Assembly: GCA_017613015.1 (NCBI GenBank) | Contig: JAGAEQ010000074.1 | Coordinates: 1-48,036, forward strand | Direction: 5' to 3' | From: Bacteroidales bacterium | GTDB lineage: Bacteria; Bacteroidota; Bacteroidia; Bacteroidales; WCHB1-69 | Length of the DNA stretch: 48,036 nt | In this document: positions 9,242-15,814 of the stretch, piece after piece | How positions within the stretch are numbered: the first letter of the stretch is position 1 | How the letters are laid out: every line of letters starts with the position of its first letter | Made by a program: the position numbers and the translations under genes | The notes under the pieces: generated by a model | The model's input: the letters and a program-made list of their open reading frames with translations, nothing else | Databases searched by the model: none | Told to the model about the DNA's origin: nothing

Positions 9242-11560
9242 CTAATTGAAAATCAATATGTCTGTATATTTTAAAATTTTTACATTGTCATAATAGAACC
9301 GCAGAATCTCCTGGCAGTCGTACCCGAGCCGCACCATTTGTATGGCGCCCTCCTGGCTCAGCCCCACGCCATGCCCGTAGCCCTTGCCGCTCAAGCAGAC
9401 ACTGTCTTTTCCGGCTGTCGGACGCACCGAGAAATAGGTGGAGCGAAGATGGAAATGCGTGCGCAGGTTCTTGGTGGGAATGGTGTCCCTGTCCACCACC
9501 CAATACGCCATCCGCTGGGGCTGGGAAAGGTTCTGTATCTGCTGCTGCTTCTCCGGCGAGCGGTAGGACGCGCCGTAATTGGACACAAAATACGCCGTCC
9601 ACTGGTCCGCCGGGATTTTTTTCTCCCAAGTGTAGTTGCGGGCGCTCATGCTGAACGAATCCACCTTGGCCTGCAAATACGGCACCGAACGCTGCCAAAT
9701 GTCCTTCGCGTCCACCGTCATGCCGCCGCTGTTGGAATGGTAGGCGGGCGTTATCAGACGGTTCAGGCTGTCCACAATCACGTCCCCATAGGTTTCGAAA
9801 GTGCCGCGCAGAATGTCCGCCTCTGTGCATTTGCCTTTGTAGGACTGACAATGCACGGCGTCGCACATGTTGTAGCCCTCCTTCAAATGGCGGTTGAGGT
9901 TGGCCAGGCAATAGGTGCGTGCCGCAATTGCCTGTATCTTAAAGAACTCCACATCGTTGGAACTACCGAAAACCTCGGACTGCACCACACCGGCCACGTA
10001 TTTTTCCAAATCCACACGGTTGATTAACAGCATGCCGTGCTGCACGCTGGCGGAAAGCCTTTCCTCGTAGGTGCGCTTTTTCCCCGCCTGGGGGGACTGC
10101 AAGGAGAACACATTGCTGTAGCGGGTGCCGATAAAATCCACCTGGGCGTAGGCACCTAACAGCTCTATGCCCTTCTCAACCCGTATCTGCCCGTCGTACA
10201 CGCTGATAGTGACCGATTCCCCCGCTTTCAAATCCTCCTCGAAAATGCGGGCGTTGTCACACAGAAGCATGTACTGTCCCGCCATTACGTGGAAAGCCAC
10301 CGACTTGACATTAAACTCCGACAGCACCCTCACCTTGATGTTGATGGCCTGCGCCGCCCCCATCGTCACTAACAGGAGCGCCAGAAACAGCATGCGTTTT
10401 CCGAAAGCTTTCCGGCCCGAAGGGCAGGCTTTTTCCGCCTTCTTGTCTTCCGCTTTTTTCTCCAGTGCCGTCCGCATGGACGCGGCAATGGCTTCGGAGG
10501 CTTTTCCGTCGCCTAAACGGCGGCGCACCTCCCGGTAATCCGCCTGCATGCGGGAAAGCGGCTCCCCCTCCTGCAAAAGCGGTTGCAGCTCCCTGTCGAT
10601 GGCGTCCGCGTTCATTTCCCGTTGAATCAGCTCCGTCACCACTTTTTTCCCGGCAATCAGATTGACTAACGAAATGTAGGATATGCCTTTAACCAAATGC
10701 TTGGCTATCTGGTAGGAAAGGCCGTTCGCTCTGTAGCAGACGACCTGTGGCACACCGAACAGGGCGGTCTCTAAGGTGGCGGTCCCGGAAGTGACCAAAG
10801 CGGCCGCGCTTTGCGAAAGCAAATCATAGGTGCGTCCGTACACCACTCTCACGTTTTCAGAAAGATACGGAAGGTACAAGGCTTCGTGGTGCTTCACCCC
10901 GGCAATGACAAAGCGGTATTCGGGATGCCTTTCCGCCACTTCGGCCATAACCGGCAGCATGCGGCGGATTTCCTGCGTCCGGCTGCCCGGAAGAAGTGCA
11001 ATAATGCGTTGTCCGTCACAGAGTTCCATTTCCCGAAAATGAGCATCGGGAGTGTAGCGGGAAAGCTCGTCTAACAACGGATGCCCCAAATAATGCGCCC
11101 GCATGCCGTGACGCGCGTAAAAATCCTCTTCAAAAGGCAGAATCACATACATTTCATCCACGTACTTGCGAATCTGGCGCAAACGGGACTTCTTCCACGC
11201 CCACACCTGGGGCGAAATATAGTAAAACACTGGTATCCCCTTACGGTACAGGCGTTTGGCCACCCTGAGGTTAAAACCGGGGTAGTCCACCAGAATCACC
11301 GCATCCGGACGGTAGGCGACAATGTCCCTGATACAGAAATCCAAGAGGGAGAAAATGACCCCCAAATGGGTGACCACTTCCACAAAACCCATGAAAGACA
11401 AATCTTTGTAATGTTTCACCACTTCGGCACCGGCGGCTTGCAAGCGTTCGCCTCCCCAGGCACGGAAACAGGCTTCCGCATCCTGGCGGCGCAAAGCCTT
11501 CGCCAGGTTAGAGGCATGCAAATCCCCCGACGCTTCCCCCGAAATGATGTAGTATTTCAT
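9242..11560 (-). CDS. lpxB: LpxB (lipid-A-disaccharide synthase) fused in frame to a SpoIID/LytB-domain protein
   Basis: One uninterrupted 772-residue frame. Residues 1-~367 are a complete LpxB with SGEASGDLHASNL, VDYPGFNLRVAK, YYISPQVWAWKK, LGHPLLDE, LLPGSRTQEIRR, VTSGTATLETALFG and ISLVNLIAGK. LpxB joins UDP-diacylglucosamine to lipid X at the inner face of the inner membrane. Residues 368-389 are a charged linker. Residues 390-405 (MLFLALLLVTMGAAQA) look exactly like a signal peptide, and 406-772 form a SpoIID/LytB domain with RVDLEKYVAGVVQSEVFG, IQAIAARTYCLANL and KGYGHGVGLSQEGAIQM. SpoIID-type domains act on peptidoglycan outside the inner membrane. ATG 11560 is chosen because it gives the exact LpxB N terminus and overlaps the tgt stop by 4 bases (ATGA). 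Internal initiation at ATG 10393 could also make the SpoIID part alone. Confidence 0.9.
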   Translation of the reverse strand: MKYYIISGEASGDLHASNLAKALRRQDAEACFRAWGGERLQAAGAEVVKHYKDLSFMGFVEVVTHLGVIFSLLDFCIRDIVAYRPDAVILVDYPGFNLRVAKRLYRKGIPVFYYISPQVWAWKKSRLRQIRKYVDEMYVILPFEEDFYARHGMRAHYLGHPLLDELSRYTPDAHFREMELCDGQRIIALLPGSRTQEIRRMLPVMAEVAERHPEYRFVIAGVKHHEALYLPYLSENVRVVYGRTYDLLSQSAAALVTSGTATLETALFGVPQVVCYRANGLSYQIAKHLVKGISYISLVNLIAGKKVVTELIQREMNADAIDRELQPLLQEGEPLSRMQADYREVRRRLGDGKASEAIAASMRTALEKKAEDKKAEKACPSGRKAFGKRMLFLALLLVTMGAAQAINIKVRVLSEFNVKSVAFHVMAGQYMLLCDNARIFEEDLKAGESVTISVYDGQIRVEKGIELLGAYAQVDFIGTRYSNVFSLQSPQAGKKRTYEERLSASVQHGMLLINRVDLEKYVAGVVQSEVFGSSNDVEFFKIQAIAARTYCLANLNRHLKEGYNMCDAVHCQSYKGKCTEADILRGTFETYGDVIVDSLNRLITPAYHSNSGGMTVDAKDIWQRSVPYLQAKVDSFSMSARNYTWEKKIPADQWTAYFVSNYGASYRSPEKQQQIQNLSQPQRMAYWVVDRDTIPTKNLRTHFHLRSTYFSVRPTAGKDSVCLSGKGYGHGVGLSQEGAIQMVRLGYDCQEILRFYYDNVKILKYTDILIFN

Positions 11561-12687
11561 ATTCTCCTTGAAAGTATGGGTGCGTACGTGTTTTTCCAAT
11601 CCGTGAAATCCCCTTCCTGGATATGCTTCCGCGCTTCGCGCACCAAGGAAAGGTAAAAATGCAGGTTGTGCAGGCTGCCCACCATGCTGGCCAGCATCTC
11701 CCCGTTCATGAACAGATGCCGCAGGTAGGCTTTGGTGTACACCCTGTCCGCGAACAAATCGCTCTCCTCGTCCAAGGGGGAGAAATCGAACTTCCACTTC
11801 TCGTTGCGCAGGTTGATGATGCCCTCCTTGGTGAACAGCGTGGCATTACGTCCGTTGCGGGTCGGCATGACGCAATCGAACATGTCCACACCCAAGGCAA
11901 TGCATTCCAGAATGTTGGCCGGGGTGCCCACGCCCATCAGGTAACGGGGTTTCTGCCAGGGAAGGATGTCGCAGCAGATTTTGGTCATGGCGTACATCTC
12001 TTCGGTGGGTTCGCCCACAGAAACGCCGCCTATGGCATTGCCGTCACAATCCATGGAAGCGATGAATTCGGCGGAGCGCACGCGCAAATCCTTGAACACG
12101 CTGCCCTGAATGATGGGGAAAAAGGACTGGTAGCGCCCGTAGTGCGGGGAGGTCTGCTTCCACTGCGCCACGCCGCGCTCCAACCAGCGGTGCGTCCGTT
12201 CCATGGACTTTTCCGCATACTCGTGCGTGGTGGGATAGGGCGTGCATTCGTCCAAGGCCATCATGATGTCCGAACCGATAATCCGCTGCACATCCACCAC
12301 CGATTCCGGGGTGAACTTGTGCACGGAACCGTCGATGTGGGAGGAAAAAGTGACCCCGCTCTCCGTGATTTTGCGCCGGTGGCTCAGGGAAAACACCTGA
12401 AATCCGCCGCTGTCGGTCAAAATGGGCTTGTCCCATGCGTTGAAACGGTGCAGCCCGCCGGCGGCCTCCAGCACTTCCATGCCGGGACGCAGGTAAAGGT
12501 GGTAGGTGTTGCCCAAAATAATCTGGGCGCGAATCTCCTCCTCCAAGTCCTTCAAATGCACTCCCTTGACCGCGCCCACCGTGCCCACCGGCATGAAAAT
12601 CGGTGTCTCAATGACACCGGAGTCGGTGACAAGACAGCCGCTTCTCGCCTTGGAGACGGCATCTGTCGCTTCTATGGTAAACTGCAT
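11557..12687 (-). CDS. tgt: tRNA-guanine(34) transglycosylase
   Basis: A 376-residue enzyme that swaps guanine-34 for preQ1 in tRNAs with GUN anticodons, the key step in queuosine synthesis. It shows IFMPVGTVGAVKGV, the substrate-binding ILTDSGGFQVFSL, GNAIGGVSVGEPTEEM, and the nucleophile region DMFDCVMPTRNGRNATLFTK. The usual zinc site, an ECDCYTC-like CxCxxC followed by a histidine, is altered: at that place the protein reads EESDLFADRVYTKAYLRHL, with no cysteines, while the later HNL histidine remains. I believe related Bacteroidota enzymes share this, but could not check. The stop overlaps the lpxB start. A good TAATTTTG promoter box lies about 26 bases upstream. Confidence 0.96.
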   Translation of the reverse strand: MQFTIEATDAVSKARSGCLVTDSGVIETPIFMPVGTVGAVKGVHLKDLEEEIRAQIILGNTYHLYLRPGMEVLEAAGGLHRFNAWDKPILTDSGGFQVFSLSHRRKITESGVTFSSHIDGSVHKFTPESVVDVQRIIGSDIMMALDECTPYPTTHEYAEKSMERTHRWLERGVAQWKQTSPHYGRYQSFFPIIQGSVFKDLRVRSAEFIASMDCDGNAIGGVSVGEPTEEMYAMTKICCDILPWQKPRYLMGVGTPANILECIALGVDMFDCVMPTRNGRNATLFTKEGIINLRNEKWKFDFSPLDEESDLFADRVYTKAYLRHLFMNGEMLASMVGSLHNLHFYLSLVREARKHIQEGDFTDWKNTYAPILSRRI

Positions 12688-12712
12688 GCGTCTTTCACTT
12701 CTGAATAATTTG

Positions 12713-12738
12713 CAAAATTACAAAAAATCGCAACACGG
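12713..12738 (-). promoter_or_regulatory. Promoter of tgt-lpxB
   Basis: On the minus strand: CCG, then 15 bases containing TTG and a T-rich run, then TAATTTTG (12720-12713) and CAAA. The -7 box matches TAnnTTTG. The transcript would start about 20 bases before the tgt ATG. The CCG-N15-TA arrangement recurs at four other promoters in this window. Confidence 0.6.
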
Positions 12739-12893
12739 GCGGCCTCCTCCCCTACAAATCCTGTTCTTTTCACTTGTTCAAACCTTACGCAAGACTTTGC
12801 AGGAAAGGGCAAAGCGTTTTCTGAAATATTTTTTTGCCCACCTGCATACTATTCCCGCACACGCTCCGTTATTTTTGGAAATTCGCGCAACGC

Positions 12894-13517
12894 ATGGAAA
12901 GGTCAGCAGAATCGGCAAAACGCATACAACGGGACTACCAATTGGTGGACGAGGCGTTGCATGACGGGAACCAGAAAGCCTACACCGCTTTGATGGAGCA
13001 CCACAAGGAATCGCTTTACTATATGATTTTCAAGATGGTGAACAATCCTTACGAGGCGGAGGACCTGACTATTGAAGCTTTCGGCAAGGCTTTCCGCAAC
13101 CTCTCCGACTTCCGCAAGGACTATGCGTTCAGCACCTGGCTTTTCTCCATCGCGGCCAACAACTGCATCGACTACCTGCGCCGCAAACGTCTCCGCTACG
13201 TGCTGATGGACGAAACCTACGAAAGCGAGGACGGCACTTTCCACCCCTACGCCAGCATTCCGGACGGCATGCTCTCTCCGGAGGAGAAACTGTGCAAAAA
13301 AGAGGGGGAGCTGCTGCTGCGCCAATACGTCGGCATGCTGAAACCGGATTACCGGGAGCTGATTGAAATGCGCTATTTTCAGGAACTTTCCTACGAAGAA
13401 ATGGCCGAACGCACCGGCATCCCCTTGGGAACGGTCAAAAGCCGGCTGTTCAAGGCCAAGGACAAATTACAGGAACTCATTCAAAAGCAACAACGTACAG
13501 AAAAAGTTATTCCCTGA
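12894..13517 (+). CDS. Sigma-70 family RNA polymerase sigma factor (ECF type)
   Basis: A protein of about 207 residues, taking ATG 12894 (MERSAESAKRIQRD) as start. An upstream in-frame ATG at 12834 would add 20 residues lacking sigma-factor character. Region 2 is clear: MVNNPYEAEDLTIEAFGKAF, then FSTWLFSIAANNCIDYLRRK. Region 4 follows with a helix-turn-helix: LSYEEMAERTGIPLGTVKSR then LFKAKDKLQEL. There is no sigma-3 region, which fits the ECF group. The stop codon overlaps the start of the OmpA-like lipoprotein gene by one base (TGATG at 13515-13519), so the two are translationally coupled. No conventional anti-sigma gene is adjacent; the lipoprotein may be a target or partner. The function is not known. 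Confidence 0.92.
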   Translation: MERSAESAKRIQRDYQLVDEALHDGNQKAYTALMEHHKESLYYMIFKMVNNPYEAEDLTIEAFGKAFRNLSDFRKDYAFSTWLFSIAANNCIDYLRRKRLRYVLMDETYESEDGTFHPYASIPDGMLSPEEKLCKKEGELLLRQYVGMLKPDYRELIEMRYFQELSYEEMAERTGIPLGTVKSRLFKAKDKLQELIQKQQRTEKVIP

Positions 13518-14542
13518 TGAAAAAAAACTTGTTTTTATTGGTGTTAGGCGGAAGCATCGTTTTGGCTTCCTGCGTCAGCAAACAGAAGTACATGGAAAGC
13601 CAGGATGCGCTCACCCAGTGCACGAAAGAGCGCAAAGCGCTTCAATCCAAATCCTTGAATCTTGAAAACGCCAACCGGGAGCTACAGGCGGACAACGAGC
13701 GGATGAACAAGAAAATCACCCGCTTGGAGCAGGACACCATCGCGGGAAACCGCAAATACATGGAGCTGAACCGCGACTACCAGACCCTCCAAAAGAGCTT
13801 CAACGATTTGACGGAGTCCTATAAAAAATTGGACGCCACCAACAAGAAAGAGTCGGCTGTCATCCTGAAAAACATTCAGGACCTGCAACTTAGCTTGGAG
13901 AACAAGGAAAAGCAGCTCGCCCAGAAAGAGGCCAGCTTCCGCGACCTGTCGGATTCCCTGCAAATGCTTTCGGACTCGCTGATTCAGAAAAGCATCGACT
14001 TGGAGCGGCAGCAGAAACGCCTGTCCGAGCTGCAATCCATTTTGGACAAGAAGGACGAGGACGTGAAAAACTTGAAAAACAAAATCAAACAGGCACTTCA
14101 AGGCTTTGACGGCAGCGGCCTGACCGTGTTCGAGAAAAACGGCAAGGTGTACGTCTCCATGGAAGAGAAGCTGCTGTTCGCCTCCGGAAGTTTCCAGATT
14201 GACAAACGGGGCGAAGAGGCCCTGCGGAAATTAGCGACGGTACTGGCCGCCGACCCTGACATCAACATCAGCATTGAGGGACATACCGACAACGTCCCCT
14301 ACCGGGGCGGCGCCAACGCGCAAATCAAGGACAACTGGGATTTGAGCGTCATGCGGGCGACCACCGTGGTGAAAACCCTGCTGAAATCCGGCAACATCGA
14401 CCCGCAACGGCTGACCGCCTGCGGCAAAGGCGAATACGTGCCGTTGGACAAGGCCGACACCAAGGAGGCCCGGGCGAAAAACCGTCGGACAGAAATCATC
14501 CTGACCCCGAAACTGGACGCCTTGTTTGAAATTTTAGAATAA
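13517..14542 (+). CDS. OmpA-family lipoprotein with long coiled coil
   Basis: A 341-residue lipoprotein. The signal peptide ends in the lipobox LASC, with Cys-19 (approximately) as the lipidated residue. Residues ~25-205 form a long coiled coil rich in Lys, Glu, Gln and Leu. Residues ~215-341 form an OmpA/MotB-type peptidoglycan-binding domain: LLFASGSFQIDKRGEEALRK, ISIEGHTDNVPYRGG, DNWDLSVMRATTVVKTLL and AKNRRTEIILTPK. The protein should sit in the outer membrane by its lipid, spanning the periplasm through the coiled coil and gripping peptidoglycan. Coupling to the sigma factor gene suggests an envelope-linked role, but that is inference. A strong hairpin terminator follows directly. Confidence 0.93.
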   Translation: MKKNLFLLVLGGSIVLASCVSKQKYMESQDALTQCTKERKALQSKSLNLENANRELQADNERMNKKITRLEQDTIAGNRKYMELNRDYQTLQKSFNDLTESYKKLDATNKKESAVILKNIQDLQLSLENKEKQLAQKEASFRDLSDSLQMLSDSLIQKSIDLERQQKRLSELQSILDKKDEDVKNLKNKIKQALQGFDGSGLTVFEKNGKVYVSMEEKLLFASGSFQIDKRGEEALRKLATVLAADPDINISIEGHTDNVPYRGGANAQIKDNWDLSVMRATTVVKTLLKSGNIDPQRLTACGKGEYVPLDKADTKEARAKNRRTEIILTPKLDALFEILE

Positions 14543-14546
14543 ACGG

Positions 14547-14575
14547 AAAAAGGAGGCTGCGGCCTCCTTTTCTTT
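14547..14575 (+). terminator. Rho-independent terminator between the OmpA lipoprotein gene and xerD
   Basis: A perfect 10-bp stem (AAAAGGAGGC / GCCTCCTTTT) with a TGCG loop at 14548-14571, followed by TCTTTTCC. It begins 5 bases after the lipoprotein stop and ends about 10 bases before the xerD start, leaving no room for a separate xerD promoter. Confidence 0.8.
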
Positions 14576-14584
14576 TCCTCGCCC

Positions 14585-15511
14585 ATGGAAGCAACCGACA
14601 AACGCTGGAACGACTGCATTGAGGACTTCCTCCTCTACCTCCGCATTGACCGCTCGCTGTCCAAGCAGAGCTTAGACGCCTACCGCCGCGACGTGCGCAA
14701 GCTGGCCAGCTACGCCTCCCGGCTGACACCGCCAGTTCCGCCGGAGCAAATGGACTTGGAGACCCTGCGGCATTTTCTGAAAGAGATTTCCGGACTGGCC
14801 GCCGCCTCCCAGGCCCGCACGGTTTCCGGACTACGGGCGTTTTACCATTACCTGCTGCTGGAAGACCGTGTCGAAAAGAACCCCGTGGACCAGCTGAGCC
14901 TGCCCAAACTTTCCCGCAAACTGCCGCAGGTGCCGAGTTTTCAGGAGATAGAGGCCATAGAACAGAGCTTCGACCTCAGCGTGCCGGAGAATTTCCGGAA
15001 CAAAACCATGATTGAAATGATGTACTCCTGCGGGTTGCGGGTGTCGGAAGTGGTGAACCTGCGCCTGAGCGACCTGCACCTGAAAGAGGGCTTTATCCGC
15101 GTGGTCGGGAAGGGGGACAAACAGCGCATCATCCCTATCGGAAGCTACGCCTCCAAGCTGCTGCGCCTGCACATTCGGGGAAGACGCGCCCGGCAGAAGG
15201 CCAAAAAAGGACAGGAGGACTTCGTTTTCCTGAACCGCAACGGACACGCCCTGACCCGGGAAATGGTGTTTCAGGTGGTGAAAAAAGCCGTTGAGGACGC
15301 GGGCATTCGCAAAAACATCAGCCCCCACTCCTTCCGTCACGCTTTCGCCACCCATTTGGTGGAAGGGGGCGCCGACCTGCGCTCCGTACAAGAGATGCTG
15401 GGACACAAAAACATCACCACTACGGAAATTTACACCCATCTTGACCGGCATTTTCTGGAGGAAACCATACGGAATTTCCACCCGAGATACAAAAAACACA
15501 CTGATTCTTAA
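14585..15511 (+). CDS. xerD: Site-specific tyrosine recombinase XerD
   Basis: A 308-residue recombinase of typical Xer length. The N-terminal SAM-like DNA-binding domain starts at WNDCIEDFLLYLRIDRSLSK. The catalytic domain has the full tyrosine-recombinase set: Arg in YSCGLRVSEVVNLRL, Lys in VVGKGDKQRIIPIG, HSFRHAFATHL (His and Arg), LGHKNITTTEIYTHL (His and the nucleophile Tyr). XerD with XerC resolves chromosome dimers at dif. It is assigned as housekeeping XerD rather than a phage integrase because of its length, motif completeness and the absence of other mobile genes. A terminator hairpin lies just before the start; tRNA-Lys with its own promoter lies just after. Confidence 0.93.
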   Translation: MEATDKRWNDCIEDFLLYLRIDRSLSKQSLDAYRRDVRKLASYASRLTPPVPPEQMDLETLRHFLKEISGLAAASQARTVSGLRAFYHYLLLEDRVEKNPVDQLSLPKLSRKLPQVPSFQEIEAIEQSFDLSVPENFRNKTMIEMMYSCGLRVSEVVNLRLSDLHLKEGFIRVVGKGDKQRIIPIGSYASKLLRLHIRGRRARQKAKKGQEDFVFLNRNGHALTREMVFQVVKKAVEDAGIRKNISPHSFRHAFATHLVEGGADLRSVQEMLGHKNITTTEIYTHLDRHFLEETIRNFHPRYKKHTDS

Positions 15512-15551
15512 TCTTCTGAGAAGATATAAAAAAAATCCGGAAAACAGCTTG

Positions 15552-15579
15552 CCGTATTTGAAAAATGGCTACTTTTGCA
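15552..15579 (+). promoter_or_regulatory. Promoter of tRNA-Lys
   Basis: CCGTATTTGAAAAA, four bases, then TACTTTTGCA. The -7 box TACTTTTG is at 15570-15577. Transcription should begin around 15584, giving a leader of about 14 bases before the tRNA. The same two blocks, in the same spacing, lie before tRNA-Ala at 47606-47579. Confidence 0.75.
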
Positions 15580-15597
15580 ACCTCAACTTTGAGTGAG

Positions 15598-15670
15598 GTT
15601 TCAGTAGCTCAGCAGGTAGAGCACATCCCTTTTAAGGATGGGGTCCTGGGTTCGAATCCCAGCTGGAACA
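15598..15670 (+). tRNA. tRNA-Lys (anticodon TTT)
   Basis: A 73-base cloverleaf. The acceptor GTTTCAG pairs with CTGGAAC with one T-G wobble. The D arm is AGCTCAGCAGGTAGAGC. The anticodon stem CATCC/GGATG encloses CTTTTAA, so the anticodon is TTT. The T arm is CTGGG TTCGAAT CCCAG. Discriminator base is A; CCA is not encoded. Confidence 0.96.
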
Positions 15671-15683
15671 CAAGGGTTAGTGG

Positions 15684-15736
15684 GCCCCTTAGACTTTCAG
15701 AGCTTTCTACAGCTTCCGTCTGGGGGGCTTTTTTTT
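15684..15736 (+). terminator. Terminator of tRNA-Lys
   Basis: An 11-bp stem (GCCCCTTAGAC at 15684-15694 with GTCTGGGGGGC at 15718-15728, including two G-T wobbles) closes a 23-base loop and is followed by eight T's. Confidence 0.7.
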
Positions 15737-15756
15737 ATGCCGCAAAATCCTTCACA

Positions 15757-15790
15757 CAAAAAAAAGAGCCCCGTTTGCACGGGGCTCTTC
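15757..15790 (-). terminator. Terminator of the giant surface-protein gene
   Basis: Read on the minus strand, AAGAGCCCCG and CGGGGCTCTT form a 10-bp stem around a six-base loop (15764-15789), followed by a run of T's (the A's at 15758-15765 on the plus strand). It begins about 25 bases after the stop codon at 15815. Confidence 0.88.
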
Positions 15791-15814
15791 CCATAAAATC
15801 GTTTTCGTATCCGC

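Noticed and set aside
11561-11797. 79-residue N-terminal extension of the LpxB frame
   Set aside because: It overlaps the tgt coding end in another frame and has no LpxB character; the family N terminus starts exactly at ATG 11560.
12870-12877. TATTTTTG as promoter of the 12.9-kb sigma factor
   Set aside because: It matches TAnnTTTG but is followed by G rather than C as in all other boxes here, has no -33 partner, and would leave a leader of only ~10 bases; left unassigned.
14585-15511. Tyrosine recombinase next to a tRNA gene as a sign of an integrated element
   Set aside because: It is a standard-length Xer recombinase, no attachment-site duplication of the tRNA-Lys 3' end was found, and flanking genes are ordinary.
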